Part shown: piece by piece, positions 11,930-23,099 of the stretch
How the letters are laid out: the number at the start of each line of letters is the position of its first letter
Position numbering within the stretch: position 1 is the stretch's first letter
DNA from: Cranoglanis bouderius
Taxonomy: Eukaryota > Chordata > Actinopteri > Siluriformes > Cranoglanididae
Assembly (NCBI GenBank): GCA_023630585.1
Contig: CM042542.1
Location: 24,164,415 to 24,228,414 of the forward strand
Direction of reading: 5' to 3'
Length of the DNA stretch: 64,000 bases
Notes under the pieces: generated by a model
What the model saw: the letters and a program-made list of their open reading frames with translations, nothing else
Databases searched by the model: none
Told to the model about the DNA's origin: nothing
Position numbers and translations under genes: made by a program

Positions 11930-12310
11930 ACTGTGATTTGTTTTATTCAGATAGTAGGGTACTGGAGTAGGACAAAAGGGACAGAATGGTTTGCATAAGC
12001 CTTTTTGCCTGAAGGACGACAAATAGAAAGCTGAGTTTACAGCTTCTGAAGGTCACAGAGACAAAATAAAAACAGAACATTGATGGTTTACCTCTAGATT
12101 TAATTTCTCTTCTAATACACTACTCCAACACTCGAGCTATTAACACTTACTAAGGACAAATGTTTCCTGTAAAAGCTACAAAACAACCACAGTTTAGACA
12201 ATAAAACATTTAGAATATTTCACATTAGGGTTGTTAATGTAAAAGTCACAAAATTAAGGTGATGCAGTTTTTGTTACAAACACCTTCTCATCACGTCTCT
12301 CTGGTCCTTT
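11930..12310 (+). promoter_or_regulatory. Promoter-like repeated module, copy C, with ~170-bp duplicated segment
   Basis: Contains AGTAGGACAAAAGGGACAGA, TTGCCTGAAGGACGACAAAT, AGCTGAGTTTACAGCTTCTG and GATGGTTTACCTC, in the order seen in copy E at 18.15 kb. It is followed by the 12138-12305 segment shared with 9925-10095. No coding frame is visible. It may be a decayed 5' end of a tandemly duplicated gene or a non-autonomous repeat. Confidence 0.4.
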
Positions 12311-12379
12311 TACTCTACTCTCTTCATACCATGTCAGACCTCTTGGACCTACCATCTGAATCCAATCCAGAATCCAGCT

Positions 12380-13497
12380 CAGAATCCAGTTCAGTAACCT
12401 AACTTAATTTCCAGTCCAGATTCTAGTCCAGTTTCCAGTTCTGCTTCTAGTTTTGTTTTCAGCCCAGTTTCTGGTTTCATTTCCAGTCCTGTTTCCAGTC
12501 CTGGTTCCAGTCTAGTTTCCAGTCCAAGCTCTAAGCTAAGCCAAGCTCCTAGCTCCAAACCAAGCACCAGCTCAAAGCACCAAGCCAATCCAAGCTCCAA
12601 GCCAAGCACCAGGTCAAGCACCAGGTCAAGCACCACTCCAAGCTCCAAGCCAAGCTCCCAGCCAAGCACCTGGTCAAGCACCAGGTCAAGCACCACTCCA
12701 AGCTCCAAGCCAAGCTCCAAGCTCTAAGCCAAGCACCAGGTCAAGCACCACGCTAAGCTCCAAGCCAAGCTCCAAGCCAAGTTCCAAGCCAAGTTCTCGA
12801 CCAAGATCTCGACCGTGGCTGAAGGGACAACCAGACACGCTCTGCTCTGGCTCTGGAACACTGGACTTTACCAGCTTTGGGTCCTTCCGCATTCCACGCT
12901 CCGCACTGCTACGGAGAACTGCCGAGCAGTGCATTTCCTCGCTTCCCTTCATTCACAAAAACCGCTGGACTGATTCATTCATGGACTCTCGTTATGTTTA
13001 CTTTGCCATGTGCTTTTGTTTTGGTTTATGTCATGTCTCTGCCTCCCTATGTTCATTGGTTTTCCGTTTTATGTCATTATTAGTTTCAGGTGTTTCGTGT
13101 CTGTGCTTGTTTAAGTTTGTATATTTAAACCTCTTACCGTTTCCGCTTAAACGTGGAGTATTAGAGTTTGTTTAATCATGTGCTGTACGCCTGCTACCTT
13201 CTCGCACTCTCTCGCCCATAGCCCATAGATCATAGTTCTTGTTCATAGACCATAGCCTAGCAACATGTGTTTTTGCCTTGTTTCGTTTTGTTTTCTTTTC
13301 ATGTACTGTGTTTTGTGGATACTGCCTCACCCTATTGGATTACCTTCTGTGCCCTTTTTTGGATTATTCATGTTCCTGTTTTCTGTGGATTATTGTGTGC
13401 TTTTGGACCTTGCCTGTTCTTTTGTGTTTCCCCTTTTTCTAAATAAACTACCGTTTCTCCAGCGATTGCATCCTGCCCTCCCTGTGATTACATAACA
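12380..13497 (+). mobile_element. LTR retroelement remnant: internal minisatellite plus 3' LTR
   Basis: 12390-12800 is a degenerate minisatellite of AAGCCAAGCTCCAAGCCAAG and AGGTCAAGCACC units. The sequence from 12950 to 13497 matches the LTR-like repeats at 26007, 27165 and 28401 (landmarks TTCATTCACAAAAACC, TTTGCCATGTGC, TATTTAAACCTCTTACCG). An AATAAA lies near 13441 and the end is CATAACA. The internal minisatellite is the plus-strand counterpart of the one at 29340-29500. No gag or pol coding was found, so this looks like a short non-autonomous LTR element. Confidence 0.7.
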
Positions 13498-13639
13498 CAG
13501 CTGAACTCCAACACACAATGTTAGGAACGTTTCTTCATATCTTCCAAATGCATTCACTGAACTTTTTTTAAATTTATAGCACAGAAAAATATTTGTGCTT
13601 CTCATTTTATTCATTTGTGCTTCTCATTTTATTTAAGAT

Positions 13640-14110
13640 TTCTTCTTGTCCTTTCACCAGTTTTGGAGGGACATCCTGTTTTTGGAAATGTCTTTGTGGT
13701 GCCCGATTTCCTCCACTTGTTGATGATGACGTTAATGAGGTTCCATGGTACATTTAATGTTTTGGAATTGCTGTATATGCATTGTAAGCTCTTTGTACAC
13801 CATAACTTCAGCAGTTGGATGGAACCAAGATGTCGTCAAGAAAATCCTACAGAAACAGCTGATCTCAGAATCATTTCACTGATGACAGGTGTATGATAAT
13901 TACTGTTGAACATGAGTTTAAATGTGATTGGTTAATTCTGAGCACAGTCACATAATGCATTATAAAAGGGTGTGCAAACTTATGCAACTTATGCAGGTTA
14001 TTGTAAGTTTTTTTCTTTTTTTCTTTCCTAAAACATTTGAATTTGCTTTTCACTTAAATTTTGTTGGTTGCTATATCACATTCAAGGTGGGAAAAGATCT
14101 TACATTTTAT
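13640..14110. repeat. Dispersed repeat fragment, class undetermined
   Basis: The text around CGATTTCCTCCACTTGTTGA and AGGGTGTGCAAACTTATGC resembles ends of fish DNA-transposon relics. No termini could be paired and no gene was recognised. Confidence 0.35.
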
Positions 14111-14161
14111 CAGATTTATCTTGGTTTTATTTATTATTTTTTTACATTTACAGTTTCTGTT

Positions 14162-14345
14162 TAAAATCAGCAGCTCAGTGTGTCAGATACAGGACAAAAA
14201 CATCTGAAGGACATTTTCTACTGTCAAAATATTTCATGTAAAAAGCTCAGTGTTAATTACCTGCTGTTAATATCTTCTCATCACATACTCTACTCGCCTC
14301 ATACCAAAGCTAGTCATCTCTTCATGGCAGTGGTGAGTGTATTTA
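14162..14345 (+). promoter_or_regulatory. Promoter-like repeated module, copy D
   Basis: CAGCAGCTCAGTGTGTCAGATAC-like text with ACATCTGAAGGACATT, then CTTCTCATCACATACTCTAC and CATGGCAGTGGTGAGTGTAT. It parallels copy E (AACTCAGTTTATCAGATACT) and the 11470-11610 stretch, which ends CATGGCTGTGGTGAGTGTAC. The ATGGCxGTG|GTGAGTGTA end could be a tiny first exon with a splice donor, but nothing downstream supports a gene. Confidence 0.3.
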
Positions 14346-14349
14346 TATA

Positions 14350-14814
14350 CACTATATGTCCAAAAGTATGTGCACCCCTGACCATCACACCCATATGTGC
14401 TTGTTGAACATCCCATCCCATTCCCCCTTTGCTGTTATAATAAGCTCCATTCTTCTGGGAAGGCTTTCCACTAGATTTTGGGGTGAGGTCAGGCACTGAT
14501 GTTGATGTGAAGAGGTTCCAGTTCCAGTTCATCCCAAAGGTGTTCAGTGGGGTTGAAGTTCTTCAACCTTTAGTTCTTCAACCTTCTTCCAACATTAACA
14601 CACCATGTCTTCATGGAGCTCAATTGGTACACAGGAGCATCATCATGCTGGAACAGGTTTGGGCCTCTTAGTTCCAGTGAAGGGAAATTGTAATGTTACA
14701 GTGTACAGAGACATTCTATACAGTTGTGTGCTTCCAACTTTGTGGTAACAGTCTGGGGAAGAACCATATATGTGTGTGATGCTCAGGTGACCACAAACTT
14801 TTGGCCATATAGTG
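14350..14814. mobile_element. Non-autonomous Tc1-type element (465 bp)
   Basis: The left end CACTATATGTCCAAAAGT and right end ACTTTTGGCCATATAGTG are inverted repeats and lie just inside TA dinucleotides. The interior does not encode a transposase. Confidence 0.8.
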
Positions 14815-15525
14815 TATGTTTGAAGCCACTGGAACTCTGTGGCTATTTGCTAAGTAGGGATTCCTTTGCTAGCCATGTTATCATCACTACTGCTTTCAGT
14901 GAGTTAACTGTGAACTGTTCTGTTGCTCAGTAGAGAACTCAATAGAACAATCAAGTGTAGACCCTTCTACCAGTCCTGGGAATTCACATGCACCATAATG
15001 AAATGAAAACCCGGCCTTTTTTTATATTATTGAAGCCTACAGAGCCATTTGTAGCACAGGTGACTAAATATGTCAGAAATTAAAAAAAGAGAACTGTGTT
15101 TTATTTTATTTCATTTTTTATTTTATTTTTTTTTATTTTGTGGATATTTATCTTGTTTGTTTTATTTTGTTATTTTGTAGTTATGTGTATGCATACCATG
15201 TATGTGGAGTCAATGGCCAACTGTGTCCTTCAAGGCCCTTTAAGCCTGATCTCTCACAGATAGAGGGAGAATTGAATCCGCCATTCTGTGAGAAGCAGAG
15301 AGAGAAGGTTTCATGCTAATTTAGGGAGCCAAATGTATATCAAAATTAACATCATGACATGGATTTGGTTATGTTTTGTTTTGTGTATTTGAAGAAACTG
15401 AGATGTAAAATGATGCTGAGACCCCATGGATCTGGATATTGGATGACAGCAAGTGTACAGGTTCCAACTAGACTAAACTAGAGTGAAGGCACATAAAGCT
15501 GCCACCTGAAATCCTGTCTGCCCTC

Positions 15526-15726
15526 AACAGTGGACCCATATCAGTTCACCTACCGCTCCAACAGGTCAGCAAAGGATGCCATTACTACAGCACTCCACTC
15601 TGAGAGAAGGTTGAGCTCTGGACTAACCTTAACAGTTTCTACAGTACTAGTTCCATTCCACATGCACCTTTGTCTTCTCCACTGTAGTCCATGTCTCAAG
15701 ACTCATTTGCACTTTTTTCATGCCTA
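15526..15726 (+). mobile_element. LINE remnant, left part
   Basis: A short frame reading VDPYQFTYRSNRSAKDAI resembles the conserved segment of non-LTR reverse transcriptases that precedes the catalytic region. It is followed by 3'-UTR-like text that resumes after the Tc1-like insertion. Confidence 0.6.
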
Positions 15727-17235
15727 CAGGTGCATCTCAATAAATTAGAATGTCATGGAAAAGTTCATTTATTTCAGTAATTCAACTCAAATTGTGAAAC
15801 TCGTGTATTAAATAAATTCAATGCACACAGACTGAAGTAGCTTAAGTCTTTGGTTCTTTTAATTGTGATGATTTTGGCTCACATTTAACAAAAACCCACC
15901 AATTCACTATCTCAACAAATTAGAATATTTCATAAGACCAATAAAAAAAACATTTTTAGTGAATTGTTGGCCTTCTGGAAAGTATGTTCATTTACTGTAC
16001 ATGTACTCAATACTTGGTAGGGGCTCCTTTTGCTTTAATTACTGCCTCAATTCGGCGTGGCATGGAGGTGATCAGTTTGTGGCACTGCTGAGGTGGTATG
16101 GAAGCCCAGGTTTCTTTGACAGTGGCCTTCAGCTCATCTGCATTTTTTGGTCTCTTGTTTCTCATTTTCCTCTTGACAATACCCCATAGATTCTCTATGG
16201 GGTTCAGGTCTGGTGAGTTTGCTGGCCAGTCAAGCACACCAACACCATGGTCATTTAACCAACTTTTGGTGCTTTTGGCAGTGTGGGCAGGTGCCAAATC
16301 CTGCTGGAAAATGAAATCAGCATCTTCAAAAAGCTGGTCAGCAGAAGGAAGCATGAGGTGCTCCAAAATTTCTTGGTAAATGGATGCAGTGACTTTGGTT
16401 TTCAAAAAACACAATGGACCAACACCAGCAGATGACATTGCACCCCAAATCATCACAGACTGTGGAAACTTAAAACTGGACTTCAAGCAACTTGGGCTAT
16501 GATCTTCTCCACCTTTCCTCCAGACTCTAGGACCTTGGTTTCCAAATGAAATACAAAACTTGCTCCCATCTGAAAAGAGGACTTTGGACCACTGGTCAAC
16601 AGTCCAGTTCTTCTTCTCCTTAGCCCAGGTAAGACGCCTCTGACGTTGTCTGTGGTTCAGGAGTGGCTTAACAAGAGGAATACGACAACTGTAGCCAAAT
16701 TCCTTGACACGTCTGTGTGTGGTGGCTCTTGATGCCTTGACCCCAGCCTCAGTCCATTCCTTGTGAAGTTCACTCAAATTCTTGAATCGATTTTGCTTGA
16801 CAATCCTCATAAGGCTGCGGTTCTCTCGGTTGGTTGTGCATCTTTTTCTTCCACACTTTTTCCTTCCACTCAACTTTCTGTTAACATGCTTGGATACAGC
16901 ACTCTGTGAACAGCCAGCTTCTTTGGCAATGAATGTTTGTGGCTTACCTAGTGAACCAAACTGAGAGACCATTTTGAAGGCTCAGGAAACCTTTGTAGGT
17001 GTTTTGAGTTGATTAGCTGATTGGCATGTCACCATATTCTAATTTGTTGAGATAGTGAATTGGTGGGTTTTTGTTAAATGTGAACCAAAATCATCACAAT
17101 TAAAAGAACCAAAGACTTAAACTACTTCAGTCTGTGTGCATTGAATTTATTTAATACACGAGTTTCACAATTTGAGTTGAATTACTGAAATAAATGAACT
17201 TTTCCACGACATTCTAATTTATTGAGATGCACCTG
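15727..17235 (-). mobile_element. Complete Tc1-like transposon with 202-bp terminal inverted repeats
   Basis: The element begins CAGGTGCATCTCAATAAAT and ends in the reverse complement. It is 1,509 bp long and flanked by TA at 15725-15726 and 17236-17237. The inverted repeats (15727-15928 and 17034-17235) differ at only about three positions by eye. It encloses one uninterrupted transposase gene on the minus strand. It sits inside a LINE 3' remnant, whose two halves resume on either side. The near-identity of the repeats and the open frame suggest a recent insertion. Confidence 0.93.
16007..16972 (-). CDS. Tc1-like transposase, apparently intact (321 aa)
   Basis: A DD34E transposase of the Tc1/mariner superfamily, which would bind the element's inverted repeats and cut and paste it at TA sites in the nucleus. 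The N-terminal ~110 residues hold a helix-turn-helix-like segment (FIAKEAGCSQSAVSKHV, residues 15-30) and a basic stretch GRKKCGRKR (36-44). The catalytic triad is visible: D135 in LFSDGSKF, D225 in FQQDLAPAH and E260 in SPDLNPIENLW, with 34 residues between D225 and E260. The protein ends ...KGAPTKY, a usual ending for the family. It is slightly shorter than the ~340 aa typical of Tc1 transposases, the difference being at the N terminus. The start is the first ATG of the frame, and an upstream start was not excluded. No internal stop or frameshift is present, so activity is possible but unproven. Confidence 0.92.
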   Translation of the reverse strand: MVSQFGSLGKPQTFIAKEAGCSQSAVSKHVNRKLSGRKKCGRKRCTTNRENRSLMRIVKQNRFKNLSELHKEWTEAGVKASRATTHRRVKEFGYSCRIPLVKPLLNHRQRQRRLTWAKEKKNWTVDQWSKVLFSDGSKFCISFGNQGPRVWRKGGEDHSPSCLKSSFKFPQSVMIWGAMSSAGVGPLCFLKTKVTASIYQEILEHLMLPSADQLFEDADFIFQQDLAPAHTAKSTKSWLNDHGVGVLDWPANSPDLNPIENLWGIVKRKMRNKRPKNADELKATVKETWASIPPQQCHKLITSMPRRIEAVIKAKGAPTKY

Positions 17236-17237
17236 TA

Positions 17238-17418
17238 TATATCATGGGCACTGTTGATACCAGGCCATTTGCACATTTCACTTATACTTTACTGCCAAAC
17301 TACCTCATTGTCTCTTTGCACTTTACACCAAATGTGACTTGTTGTTTTGCACTTCTGGTTAGATGTTAACTCCATTCATCTTTGTACTCTGCTCAGTGAC
17401 AATAAAGTTGAATCTAAA
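17238..17418 (+). mobile_element. LINE remnant, right part (3' tail)
   Basis: TTTGCACTTCTGGTTAGATG and the end TGACAATAAAGTTGAATCTA resemble a common fish non-LTR 3' tail. This is the continuation of 15526-15726 across the Tc1-like insertion. Confidence 0.6.
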
Positions 17419-18110
17419 TCTCAATGTCTCAGTCTGTCAGTAGGTGGTTTCTCTCTGCATTCTGAGGTTTTTCACATCACCCACTGTCGGGCCTGTGAAT
17501 ATGTGCAGCTAGCATGATTGAGTGGTTCTGCCTCATCATGACACACTATACTACTGAGCTTGTGAAATTAGCTGGACTCTGCTAACACACATACATAGGC
17601 CAGAGTTGGACTTCCCTCCTATTCCCTGTATCTGTGGAGAGTGGGGCCTCCCTTCTTTATCAGGCATGTCCCTGGACACCTTAATCAACTGACTGTGTTC
17701 AGCCTCCCCAAGTTGTGTTGTGTTCCCTCCACAGGCATCCTGCATCAGATTTAAAACACCTACAAAGCCAAAAACATGGCAGCACCCACCTTCCTTAATA
17801 AAGCACTTATCACACCCTGCTCTGCACCATGCTCTCTCTGAGCCTCTAGCACTGCTCGACCCACCATCCCTCAGGATACAAGGAAGATCTTCATCAACAC
17901 TCTTCTCTGCCCTGCACCCAGGTGGAGGAATGAACTCCTGTCTGAACAGCTGAGTTTAAACATATAACAGAGTTCATTTTAACTGATTCAATAATGTCCT
18001 CATCTTTGTGCTGTATAAGTTCATCAAAACTGAACTGAATCATTTTTTCTCAAATTACACACTAAAGACACCTTGATAAACATCTCCAGTGCTCTGTTTT
18101 TGTTTTGTTT
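17419..18110. other. No gene recognised
   Basis: Mixed sequence with short open frames lacking family resemblance or splice-flanked structure. Confidence 0.4.
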
Positions 18111-18114
18111 TTTC

Positions 18115-18330
18115 AGTTGTGCCCTGTCCATCTCAGATTTACATCCAATCTGTTTTGTAAAGTAGAAAAAGAAGGTGGAGGTGGAGGTTTGCATTAAGTC
18201 ATCAATTCTAAAAGAAGATAAATAGTAACTCAGTTTATCAGATACTACAGAACGCCTCTGAAAGACACTGAGGTCTGTACAAGCTACAACACTGACAGTT
18301 TACCTCCTTCACATTTCAGGTATGTTTTTC
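18115..18330 (+). promoter_or_regulatory. Promoter-like repeated module, copy E
   Basis: ATCTCAGATTTACATCCAAT, TTTTGTAAAGTAGAAAAAGA, AACTCAGTTTATCAGATACT and GACAGTTTACCTCCTTCAC in the order of copies A-D, ending TTTCAG|GTATGTTTTTC, which resembles a splice donor. It lies 4.7 kb upstream of the lectin start in the same direction and could be its 5'-UTR exon. That is inference, and a transcript would settle it. Confidence 0.4.
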
Positions 18331-19199
18331 AGTACTCTCACATTTCAGTACTTTACTGAAATACTAGGACTAATATAACTGAAGTACTAGTGGAATTTCC
18401 TAACACTTAATAAGGGAACTGTGTTCTAGAGCTTGACATGTGGGATAATGAATGTTTTTAGTATATTTGTGTTGTTTAGAGCAGGGCTGTACAGAGATCT
18501 TTACACCAGCAGGTGATTACAGTTAAAAAGAGACTCATGGATCGAGGTTTTAGAAACACAGACTACAGCATAAGAATCAGATCCAGTGATTTACATTTGA
18601 TTGTCTAATACTGTGTAATATCTCTATTTAAATAGTACTTTTTCATTTTTTATGATAGAGCACATTAAATAACCAATGTATAATCAGTAATGAGTTTACT
18701 ATAAATCTATGAGAATTACTACAAATCACAAAAATTATCTAATGTATAAATATTTTAATGTAATTAATTTCTCTGGAACACTATTGCTGAGTTTAGGCCT
18801 TATGTAAGAAAATCATTTTCCACCAGCTGAGCTTTGAGTCTATAGAAATAATCTTAATAATCATACATTATCAGCTGTGAAGTAGTGTTGTGGTACTCGA
18901 GACCGGTATCGGTGCCTATACATGACTATGTTTCAAAATACTTCGTCTTCTTATGTCTAAAATCATTTGGCACAAGTATTTGTAATGCACAGCTGTATTT
19001 GTTCTCTTTGTATTCGCTGTATTTGTGCTGTGTGCTTAAATGAAGGGAAATGTGCTTTGATTGGCATCTTCACATGTACTGTACAGCTTCCTGTTGGATT
19101 TTTTTTTAATCTTAGCTAATAAAGTCTGTCATTTCATTTACCTCACATATGCTCCACATGCTAGACGAATGGGCTATGCTTAACATGTCCTAAGTACTG
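18331..19199. other. AT-rich stretch, no gene recognised
   Basis: Contains GTGGTACTCGAGACCGGTAT, similar to dispersed repeats in fish, but no defined element boundaries and no coding signal. Confidence 0.4.
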
Positions 19200-19352
19200 T
19201 TATATACAGTTTACTGTTGGACTGTAGTGCTTTATTCTGTGTAGTTAGTGTTATATTATTTGTACAGTTTGTCTGCATGACATTTGTCTGAACACATGAA
19301 TAAGATACATGGTAGGAACAAGTTCTATATAATAGTATTACTTTTATGAAAA
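19200..19352 (+). repeat. Left arm of a perfect 153-bp inverted repeat
   Basis: From TTATATACAGTTTACTGTTG to CTTTTATGAAAA, exactly reverse-complementary to 19699-19851. The translated shadows of both arms are the same peptide. Confidence 0.97.
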
Positions 19353-19547
19353 TACTTATAATATTGAAAATAATTAGTATTTGAGTATTCATTAATTTAT
19401 TTGTTTGCATAAATATTAACCCCATTTCCATAAAAGTTGGGATTTTTGCTAAAATGCAATAAAAACAAAAATCTGTGATTTGTCAAGTCTCTTGAAACTT
19501 TAATTAACTGACAAAAGATCAAAGAAAAGATATTCAATGTTTTCACT

Positions 19548-19550
<3 letters not shown>

Positions 19551-19637
<87 letters not shown>

Positions 19638-19666
19638 CACACAAATACACACACACACACACACAC

Positions 19667-19697
<31 letters not shown>

Positions 19698-19698
19698 T
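19551..19698. repeat. Compound CA/TA microsatellite in the loop of the inverted repeat
   Basis: (CA)n, then (TA)n, (CA)n and (TA)n, then a T-run that touches the right arm. Confidence 0.95.
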
Positions 19699-19851
19699 TT
19701 TTCATAAAAGTAATACTATTATATAGAACTTGTTCCTACCATGTATCTTATTCATGTGTTCAGACAAATGTCATGCAGACAAACTGTACAAATAATATAA
19801 CACTAACTACACAGAATAAAGCACTACAGTCCAACAGTAAACTGTATATAA
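19699..19851 (-). repeat. Right arm of the perfect 153-bp inverted repeat
   Basis: Reverse complement of 19200-19352 with no mismatch seen. The arms are separated by 346 bases. Confidence 0.97.
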
Positions 19852-20029
19852 AGCTTTTCAGCAATCACAACCAACAACGACAGTGTTTCTGCAATAATAT
19901 ACAGTACATACTTTATCACAAAGCACAGAAACCAGTGGCCACTTCTTCTAAACTCTATATAAAAGGAAAACAGAAACCAGGCATTTGAGTTTACAACTGA
20001 TCACATGTTTTAGTCTTGGTTTGAAGAGT

Positions 20030-20560
20030 GGGGTAGTGTTTTTCAGAAATTAGTGTAGTCCATGCTAGAGAAGGTGCTTAATATTGTCCATATTGTTTTG
20101 GATCAGTAAATTCAACCGTTTTGAAGAATACAATGTCATATAATTTTAGTAACAGTTATGTACACCAAAGTAAAGAGTGTAGTGTATTTTAGAACAGGTG
20201 CATAATATTGTACAACTTGTTCTGAAACAATTATCTTCACCGTTCAGGAGCTACTGATTTTATTTTCTTCAACTAAAATGTATTAAAATTAGGTAACGCT
20301 TAAACTTGCCAGAGGTATAGTACACTCTTGAGAAGATGCAAATTAACTTTACAAGTTGGATTTGGATCAATATGTTTAACTGTCAATAAGCTGTTGAATA
20401 TTTTCAATTCACTAAAATGAGTGTAGTATATTATTAATAATGTAGTAGATCCCACAGAAGGTGCATAATATGGCACTACTTGTTTTGGGACAATAGTCTG
20501 GATCATTTACAAGTCACAACTATTTTTTCCCCTCAAATAGAAATTCATTAAAAACTCTCT
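20030..20560. repeat. Degenerate ~130-bp tandem repeat, four copies
   Basis: The box AGGTGCATAATATTGT...TTGTTTTGGA recurs at about 20069, 20198, 20334 and 20460, each with a GTAGT-type lead and a TTCAACTAAAATG-type tail. The spacings are 129, 136 and 126 bases. The copies are strongly diverged. No coding is seen. Confidence 0.65.
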
Positions 20561-21889
20561 CCATGTCAGCCCATTACTGTGGAGCCATTTCTTTGTTTAC
20601 ACTGTGAAAAAAAAGAAAAGTAAAAAACATCATTTTCTGTACTTTTATAAATTAAAGTAGTAATTTTGCAACAGATGCACAAACAATTTATACAAATTCC
20701 CCATCTTTTTAAAATACAAATAAAAATGTAGGTGCTAATTACATTGTGATATACATACAGTATAATGTAAATCATTAGTGTACTATTCATTATGTTGACT
20801 ACCTTAAGGACCGTTAAGGTTAAACGAGACCTGTAATTTGTAGACGGTCCCTTAGCTCTCCTCGCTATTACAGTTCTCCAGAGAAATCACCGCCTCCTCG
20901 GGATGTTAAACAGCATCTGTGACCAGAAAATAATAGTTTGTAGCTGATTCTCCTGCTGGCGAATAACAATAACTCACATGTTTTAACCTTTTTCAGCCCA
21001 CCGCTCGAAAGCTATTAAAAGACAGAGGTCCGAATATGTGAATGTGAAACCAATACTGAACTGGATGCAGTAGCTACTGCACGGCTGTTGAAACAGTATG
21101 TATTAATCAGTATGTGTGTGTAGTATGAATACAATCCCGGACATACTACATCCACCATGTCGGCATTGTCATGTGACCTTCGATGTCATAATAAACTGTA
21201 AAATCTTAACGCGACCACCAGATTAAAGCAACCGCACTAACGGCTAAATGCACATCAGGAAAGGTAACTGGATTAGCAGTTGAATGTGGGCGGGGTTAAC
21301 AGGCTGAGGTAAACTCGTGGCCGTTAGCTTGGCCGGCTAAGGCATGATGGAGATCACAAAAAAGGTTTCAAACACTGCGACTGTTTTCTGGTTTAAACCG
21401 TCAACAAGTTAACAGTTTATTCGGGTATAGATAAACAAGTCCTGTTTAATCAGGGTTGAATACTTAAAAAGAGCCGACGCTGTCTTCCGCCATTTTTTTC
21501 TGAGCTCGTCCGCGCCAGTCCCGTTGCATTATGGGAATTTTTGACTCGCGTAGTGTCCATCGGTTGCACGCTGCAAAATCTCACCGGAAACAGTTCACCA
21601 TCCGGGTATTTCTCACCCACTGTTTCTCGCCTACTGAGCAGTGGGACATACTACCCCTCTGGCGTACTGCTTTTCGCCTACTGTGTAGTAGGGTAGTAGC
21701 CATTTCAAACGCAGCTCAGCTCTAAATCAGTCTTCCCCAGTAGCCCCGCCTTCTTCCACCTGTAACACATTACAAAATAAAAGTCCGTCTCCCGTTAAAT
21801 CACTACACGCTGAGGAAAAGAACAATGAAAAGCATGCATCTGTGTCTAAAGAATACGCCATTCCCAAATGAACAGCTCTGCTGGCCATA
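20561..21889. other. No gene recognised; GC-richer patch with a repeated motif
   Basis: 20810-21740 is richer in CpG than its surroundings and includes GCATTATGGGAATTTTTGAC, which recalls promoter-type repeats. No exon was supported. Confidence 0.35.
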
Positions 21890-22090
21890 CAGGTGCATCT
21901 CAAAAACCTTCGTGGAAAAGTTCAGTTTTCCCGTAATTTAATTCAAAAAGTTAAACTTTCATATATTCTACATTCATTACACATGAAGTGAAATATTTCA
22001 AGCCTTTTTTTGTTTTAATGTTGATGATTACGGCTCACAGCTCAGGGAAATTCAAAAATCCAGTATCTCAAAATATTAGAATAAAGAATT
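21890..22090 (+). mobile_element. Single terminal repeat of a Tc1-like element
   Basis: Starts CAGGTGCATCTC, the same 12 bases that end the intact 15727-17235 element, then diverges (TTTAATTCAAAAAGT, CCAGTATCTCAAAATATTAG). There is no transposase and no matching right end nearby. Confidence 0.75.
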
Positions 22091-22990
22091 TATAATACAG
22101 AAATGTCTGTGCATCATAAACTCTGGACCAGCGTAACACCACAGAGCTCTTGAGTACACCACGGCTCTAAACTTAACTCTTATAAGTCTCTCACTACCCC
22201 ATGTGGTCGTAGTACTCCTCTTTTTTATTTAGCTTAGCTTAGCTCACTCTCCTCTCACACAGCCAATTCAAACACACCTCATGTGCACGCTGATTGACTA
22301 AGGAACACACAGATGTGGTTTCAAAATAAAAATGTTTAGAAATATTTGTAAACCCCTACAATTTGATTCATTAAAATATAGAAGTGTACCAAGTCTGATG
22401 AATAGACACTTATAGACATTTTGGTAAACATTTCATTGCTGCATTTGAATGAAATTTTAGGGGAAGCTGAGCTTCCTGTGTAGTCTCAAAGCAATCACCT
22501 GTGTTGTGTACATCAGGCTTATAGTACTTATGAAATTATTATTATTATTTAAAATGTCTTCACTTCTTGCATCTAAACAAGTTTTATAGCACAAATTAAA
22601 ATGAAGCTATTTTTATTATTTCTAAATTAAAAAAATAAAACATTAAACTCCATAAATGGTCAAATTTCTCACCTTCTGTCAGCATGAAGATCAGCAAAAC
22701 CTCAGACTTGTTTCTAAACTTGACTTGTCCTGAGACACTTCATGATCTAGATGTGACCAACACACGTCTTCACCTGTTCTTTCTTCTCCAGCCCTCATGC
22801 CATGATTCTCTGTTACAAATATTAATGGTTACGGTGTCAAGCGTGATGTGTGATGATTGGAGTTTAACTTCTAACAGAATGATATGTAGTGATGTGGAAC
22901 CTGCAGTTATCAGTTTTACTGGAGTCTCTGTTTAGTGACTTTTAATCACATTTCTCATTTCTCAGTGAGTTTCCTCCCAACACCACATCA
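22091..22990. other. Upstream region of the lectin gene, no other gene seen
   Basis: About 900 bases. A putative promoter could lie here, but no TATA or initiator is distinctive enough to call. A CTCAG just before 22966 could be an acceptor for a 5'-UTR intron. Confidence 0.35.
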
Positions 22991-22993
22991 GTG

Positions 22994-23037
22994 ATGGAGC
23001 AGCATCTGTTCATACTCCTGTTTCTCACAGGTGAGAG

Positions 23038-23099
<62 letters not shown>

